This document shows, piece by piece, positions 60,010 through 64,000 of a DNA stretch of 64,000 nt (its first letter is position 1; each line of letters starts with the position of its first letter). Made by a program: the position numbers and the translations under genes. The notes below the pieces were generated by a model. It worked only from the letters and a program-made list of their open reading frames with translations, was not told the DNA's origin and did not search any database. This DNA comes from Xaviernesmea oryzae (GTDB lineage: Bacteria > Pseudomonadota > Alphaproteobacteria > Rhizobiales > Rhizobiaceae), in the NCBI RefSeq assembly GCF_900177415.1, contig NZ_FXAF01000003.1, positions 62,001 through 126,000 of the forward strand, in the 5' to 3' direction.

Positions 60010-62055
60010 ATGGGCAATATCAGGGTCGGCATCGATGTCGGCGGTACCTTCACGGATTTCACGGTCCTCGACGACGAGACCGGGGGCATGCGTCACTTCA
60101 AGGTGTCCTCGACACCGCATGACCCGTCCGAAGCGATCGAGACCGGTATTGCCGGCTTCGCCGGGCGCGGCCTTCAGGCTTCCGAAGTCGTTCACTTCGG
60201 TCACGGCACGACGGTTGCGACCAACATGGTCATCGAACGCCGCGGCGGAAAGACCGGCCTGCTGACTACGGAAGGCTTTCGCGATGTGCTTGAGATCGGC
60301 CGCCAGACGCGTCCGGATCTCTTCGACATGAGCGTCCGCAAGCCGGACCCGCTGGTCGTCCGTCCGCTGCGCCTCGAAGTGGCGGAGCGTCTCGGTCCGG
60401 CCGGCGAGGTCATCGTGCCGCTCGATGAGGCGGGCGTGGAAGCCGCCGCGATGCAGTTCAAGTGGGAAGGCGTGGAAGCGGTTGCGATCGGTTTCCTGCA
60501 TTCCTACCGCAACCCGGCGCACGAGCAGCGCGCCGCGGATATCATCCGCAAGCACCTGCCGCACGTCTTCATCTCGCTGTCGAGCGACGTTCTGCCGGAG
60601 TTCCGCGAATACGAGCGCATCTCGACCACGGTCATGAACGCCTATCTCATGCCGCGCATGGACGGCTATCTCGACCGCTTCATGACCCGGTCGCGCAAGG
60701 CGGGCGTGGAGGCCAAGCCTTATACGATCCATTCCAACGGCGGGCTGATGTCCACCGAGACGGCGCGCAACTATCCTGTCCGCACCTGCCTTTCAGGCCC
60801 CGCGGCCGGGGTCGTCGGCGCATCCCTGGTCGGCAAGGCGGCCTCCTTTCTGGACATTATTACCTATGACGTTGGCGGCACGTCGACCGACGTTGCGCTG
60901 ATCGCCAACGGCAAGCCGGCCTATTCCACCGATCGCGACGTGGCCGGTTACTCCATTCGCTGCCCGATGGTCGACGTCCATGTCATCGGTGCCGGGGGCG
61001 GATCGATCGCCTGGCTCGACGACGCCGGAGGCCTGAAGGTCGGCCCCCAGAGCGCGGCGGCTGTGCCGGGGCCTGCGGCCTACGGCAAGGGCGGCACCGA
61101 TGCGACGATTTCCGACGCCAACATCGTGCTGCAGCGATTGAACCCGGTGGCGCTTCTCGACGGCGCCATGCCGGTCGATCGGGAGGCTGCTCTCAAGGCT
61201 GTCGGCGCGGTTGCCGAGAGAATCGGCCGCTCCGTCGAGGATACCGCATGGGGGATCATCCGCATCGCCGTCGCCAACATGGCTCGCGCCATCCGCGCCG
61301 TTTCGATGGACAAGGGACACGACCTCAAATCCTTCGCATTGATGGCCTTTGGCGGCGCCGGTCCGCTCCACTCCTCGCTGGTTGCGGCGGAGACCGGGTT
61401 GAACACCGTCATCATCCCGGAGTCTCCCGGCACGATGTGCGCCCGCGGCGTGCTTCTGTCGGACGTGACGCGCGACTTCGTCTCGACCCAGATCAAGCGG
61501 GTCCAGGGCGAAGGCTGGCACGATATCAAGTCGGCGGTCGAAGGCCTGGAAGTCCAGGCGCGGGAATGGCTGGAGGCGGAAACGATCCCCGACGAGAAAC
61601 GTGCGCTCCAGCACATCGCCGAAGCCCGCTATGCCGGCCAGAACCACGAAATCCGCGTCGAAGGCATTCTTTCCACGGCGGAGGATTTCGCCGCCCGCTT
61701 CGCGTACGCCCATCGCATCGTCTACGGTTATGCACTGGACGACCATCCCGTCGAGATCGTCAACCTGCGCGTCCAGGCGATCGGCCATGCCGGCCGGCCG
61801 CTCCAGACGGTGCGGAGCGCTGGCGGCTCCATGAAGGATGCCATCTTCGGCGAGCGTGAAGTCTATATCGATCCGCAGACCGGATGGCGGACGGTACCGG
61901 TCTATAAGCGCGCCGCCATGCCACAGGGAGAGAAGTTCTCAGGTCCGGCGATCGTCGAGGAACTGACGTCCACGACCTACGTGCTTCCCGGCCAATCGGG
62001 CGTCGTCGACGCTTACGGCAACATCATTCTGAGCTTTGTGAAGGATCGTGCGTGA
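60010..62055 (+). CDS. hyuA: Hydantoinase/oxoprolinase family protein, HyuA-like subunit
   Basis: A 681-residue protein of the HyuA/oxoprolinase-A family. The ATP-binding motif IRVGIDVGGTFTDFTVLDDE opens the protein, GHGTTVATNMVIERRG and DVGGTSTDVALIANGKPAYS follow, and the second half has the hydantoinase A core GGAGPLHSSLVAAE. The family includes hydantoinases, 5-oxoprolinases, and acetone or acetophenone carboxylases, which phosphorylate or carboxylate substrates with ATP. Its stop overlaps the hyuB start (TGATG), giving the usual A-B pair. The substrate is not predictable; a nearby dihydroxyacetophenone-type cupin makes an aryl-ketone carboxylase one possibility. Confidence 0.88.
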   Translation: MGNIRVGIDVGGTFTDFTVLDDETGGMRHFKVSSTPHDPSEAIETGIAGFAGRGLQASEVVHFGHGTTVATNMVIERRGGKTGLLTTEGFRDVLEIGRQTRPDLFDMSVRKPDPLVVRPLRLEVAERLGPAGEVIVPLDEAGVEAAAMQFKWEGVEAVAIGFLHSYRNPAHEQRAADIIRKHLPHVFISLSSDVLPEFREYERISTTVMNAYLMPRMDGYLDRFMTRSRKAGVEAKPYTIHSNGGLMSTETARNYPVRTCLSGPAAGVVGASLVGKAASFLDIITYDVGGTSTDVALIANGKPAYSTDRDVAGYSIRCPMVDVHVIGAGGGSIAWLDDAGGLKVGPQSAAAVPGPAAYGKGGTDATISDANIVLQRLNPVALLDGAMPVDREAALKAVGAVAERIGRSVEDTAWGIIRIAVANMARAIRAVSMDKGHDLKSFALMAFGGAGPLHSSLVAAETGLNTVIIPESPGTMCARGVLLSDVTRDFVSTQIKRVQGEGWHDIKSAVEGLEVQAREWLEAETIPDEKRALQHIAEARYAGQNHEIRVEGILSTAEDFAARFAYAHRIVYGYALDDHPVEIVNLRVQAIGHAGRPLQTVRSAGGSMKDAIFGEREVYIDPQTGWRTVPVYKRAAMPQGEKFSGPAIVEELTSTTYVLPGQSGVVDAYGNIILSFVKDRA

Positions 62056-63665
62056 TGCAGCAGCACGTCAAACCGCCGCGCGAATTCGACGCCATCGAGA
62101 TGGAGGTCTACTCCAACCGGTTCATGTCGATCACCGACGAGATGGGGCTCAGCCTCGTGCGCTCGTCCTTCTCGACCAACATCAAGGAGCGCAAGGATTG
62201 CTCCGTCGGCCTCTTCGACGGCCGCGGCCGGCTCATCGTCCAGGCCTCCCATATCCCCGTCCATCTCGGCTCGCTGCAGGGCGGCGTCGCGGCGGTTCTC
62301 GAAAACTACAAGATCGAGGATATCAAACCGGGCGACGCGTTCATCTGCAACGATCCTTATCTCGCAGGCGGCTCGCACACGCCGGACATCTCGATCCTGA
62401 CGCCCGTCTTCTATGAAGGCCGGCTCTGCTTCTTCGCCGCCAATCTCGGTCATCATTCGGATGTCGGCGGCGGGGTGCCGGGCTCCTGCGATCCCAGCCA
62501 GACGAGCATCTTCGCGGAGGGTATCCGTATTCCCGTGCTGAAGATCGCCCGCGAAGGCGTCCTGGACGAGCAGATCGTCAAGCTCATCAGCACGAACAGC
62601 CGCGACCCGCTGGAACGTATCCTCGATCTGAAGGTGCAGATCGCCACCAACGAGATCGGCCGGCGCAAGCTCGTCGCTCTTGCGGATCAGTTCGGTATAG
62701 GCACCGTCGAAAAGGCGGTGGACGATCTGATCGCCTATTCGGAAAGCCGTCTGCGCAAGCGCATCGGTGATCTTCCCGACGGCGTCTACAAGGGCGAAGC
62801 CTTCATCGACGGCGATGGCGTGGGTTACGAGCCCTGCCGTATCGAAGTCGCGATCCACGTCGCGGGCGATGGCATCACCTTCGATTTCACCGGCACAGAC
62901 GTTCAGGCGCGAGGCGCGGTCAACATTCCCAAGACCGCCCTCGACGCCACCTGCTACTACACGATCAAGGCACTGCTCGATCCGACGCTGCCCCCGAACG
63001 AGGGCATGGCGCTGCCGGTCACGATCGTGGCGGAAGAGGGCACGCTGGTCCGGCCGAAGTTCCCGGCGGCCGTCGGCATCCGCTCGACCACTTGCCAGCG
63101 CGTCGTCCGCGCCATCTTCCAGGCCTTTGCCGATGTGCTTCCGAAGGAAAAGGTCTTTGCCTCCTCGGCCGACATGAACGCGACGATGATCTTCTTCGGC
63201 CCGCACAAGACGCGCGAAGGCAATTTCGTCTATCTCGAAACCGTCGGCGGCGGCGCGGGAGCAAGCCTCGAACACGACGGCATGAACGGCATCCAGGTGC
63301 ATATCACCAACACGTCGAACCTGCCGGCCGAAGCATTGGAAATCGAATATCCGCTGATGGTGCGCCGCTACGCTCTGGCCGATGGCTCCGGCGGAGAAGG
63401 CCGGACGACGGGCGGCATGGGCATCGTTCGCGAAGTGGTGGCCATGACCGACGGCGTGCGCGCCAATGCCTCATGCGAAGGGCTTCGCACTCCGGCCGAC
63501 GGTGTCTTCGGCGGTGGCCAGGGCGAAGTGGCCCGGCTGAAGTTCGCGACGGCCAACGGCGCCGTCAAGGAATACGACATCTCGATCACCAACATCCTCA
63601 TGAACCGCGGGGACAGCCTGTTCCTGCAAACGCCGGGCGGTGGCGGCTTCGGTCGCGCGTCCTGA
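62055..63665 (+). CDS. hyuB: Hydantoinase B/oxoprolinase family protein, HyuB-like subunit
   Basis: A 536-residue HyuB-family protein. EVYSNRFMSITDEMGLSLVR and SFSTNIKERKDCSVGLFDGR near the start, FICNDPYLAGGSHTPDISIL, ANLGHHSDVGGGVPG and GGGAGASLEHDGMNG near the end are family landmarks; the aspartates and histidines probably hold metal. It is the second catalytic subunit with hyuA. The ATG at 62055 overlaps the hyuA stop, with an in-frame GTG just before it as an alternative. The downstream gene starts 22 bases later. Confidence 0.88.
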   Translation: MQQHVKPPREFDAIEMEVYSNRFMSITDEMGLSLVRSSFSTNIKERKDCSVGLFDGRGRLIVQASHIPVHLGSLQGGVAAVLENYKIEDIKPGDAFICNDPYLAGGSHTPDISILTPVFYEGRLCFFAANLGHHSDVGGGVPGSCDPSQTSIFAEGIRIPVLKIAREGVLDEQIVKLISTNSRDPLERILDLKVQIATNEIGRRKLVALADQFGIGTVEKAVDDLIAYSESRLRKRIGDLPDGVYKGEAFIDGDGVGYEPCRIEVAIHVAGDGITFDFTGTDVQARGAVNIPKTALDATCYYTIKALLDPTLPPNEGMALPVTIVAEEGTLVRPKFPAAVGIRSTTCQRVVRAIFQAFADVLPKEKVFASSADMNATMIFFGPHKTREGNFVYLETVGGGAGASLEHDGMNGIQVHITNTSNLPAEALEIEYPLMVRRYALADGSGGEGRTTGGMGIVREVVAMTDGVRANASCEGLRTPADGVFGGGQGEVARLKFATANGAVKEYDISITNILMNRGDSLFLQTPGGGGFGRAS

Positions 63666-63687
63666 ATCCTCTGGAGAATGAATGAAA

Positions 63688-64000
63688 TGGCTCTCGAAAA
63701 CCTGACGCCGAGCGACGCAGAGATCAAGTCGGCTCCCAACCCCAATTACCTGGAGGGGGACTATCTGAAGGGCGTCCTGGAGATGACCTTCCGCGATGGC
63801 AATCCGGTCGCCGAAAAGCTCGTCGAGGAAATCTTCTCGTCGCGGCAGATCGAGTCCATCTATCTCGTCGGCGCCGGCGGCTCGAACTCCTATATCGAGC
63901 CGGTCAAGTACATCCTCGACAAGCATTGCGATCTCAGGATCGAGCGGATCAATTCCACGGAACTCGAAACCCGCCGTCCGAAGCCCGTCAACGAAAAGGC
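63688..64000 (+). CDS. Partial protein with a SIS-domain-like N-terminus, cut by the window end
   Basis: The frame from ATG 63688 runs open to the end of the window, giving 104 residues of an unfinished protein. It opens MALENLTPSDAEIKS, and IESIYLVGAGGSNSYIEPVK at about residues 59-78 resembles the first strand and phosphosugar-binding loop of SIS domains (sugar isomerase or deglycase-like). GGAG lies ten bases before the ATG. It follows hyuB closely, so it may belong to the same operon, which would be unusual for a hydantoinase or ketone-carboxylase locus. The assignment rests on a short segment and is tentative. Confidence 0.55.

Overview
The window is GC-rich, densely packed bacterial DNA with many 4-base ATGA/GTGA gene overlaps. 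Its abundance of ABC, TRAP and tripartite tricarboxylate transporters, IclR/GntR/MarR/LysR regulators and a holin-like/DUF3618 membrane cluster fits an alphaproteobacterium of the Hyphomicrobiales (Rhizobiales), probably a Rhizobium/Agrobacterium/Shinella relative. That placement is inferred from gene content only. I see no rRNA, tRNA, CRISPR array, transposase, integrase, phage gene or replication gene. The window is almost entirely accessory catabolism, as is common on rhizobial chromids or in catabolic islands.

Layout. (1) 57-9939: a plus-strand group (luciferase-like monooxygenase, alpha/beta hydrolase, terminator, molybdenum hydroxylase large subunit, enoyl-CoA hydratase family protein) converges on a minus-strand operon (gentisate dioxygenase, fumarylacetoacetate-hydrolase family protein, MarR, zinc alcohol dehydrogenase, double-hotdog thioesterase). 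(2) 10267-12258: three overlapping envelope or stress genes. (3) 12467-18824: an IclR regulator and a minus-strand operon joining a LigAB-type extradiol dioxygenase to a class III CoA-transferase and a citryl-CoA-lyase-like protein, with an FMN reductase and an amidohydrolase. (4) 18943-24346: a branched-chain-type ABC importer and an SDR lacking its catalytic triad, divergent from the iclR gene. (5) 24404-28814: the 3' remnant of a lost TRAP binding-protein gene, a GntR regulator, a complete TRAP transporter and a divergent type II dehydroquinase.

(6) 28922-45862: two versions of one uncharacterised catabolic module. Module A (28922-38887) holds a BKACE enzyme, a DUF6282 hydrolase, an HpcH/HpaI aldolase, an IclR regulator, an ABC importer, a bicupin and an SDR. 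Module B (39295-45862) holds an IclR regulator, DUF6282, a quinone-oxidoreductase-like enzyme, bicupin, BKACE, HpcH/HpaI aldolase and SDR. (7) 46113-49905: a TctBAC-type transporter with an NTF2-like gene. (8) 50033-54735: a two-subunit molybdenum hydroxylase, a glutathione transferase and an AraC regulator. (9) 55021-58783: a dihydroxyacetophenone-dioxygenase-like cupin, an MFS transporter, an SDR and a zinc alcohol dehydrogenase. (10) 58959-64000: a LysR regulator divergent from hyuA/hyuB-type genes and a SIS-domain-like gene cut by the window end.

How it works together. Each block has its own regulator beside it, usually an importer, and a small set of oxidoreductases, ring-cleavage enzymes and C-C lyases. 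Palindromes that I read directly lie between divergent genes and often overlap plausible promoters, so substrate-induced derepression is the likely control mode. The most distinctive items are the duplicated BKACE/DUF6282/aldolase/bicupin module with a shared palindrome family, and the extradiol dioxygenase operon with CoA-transferase and citryl-CoA-lyase genes. Substrates are not deducible from sequence alone.
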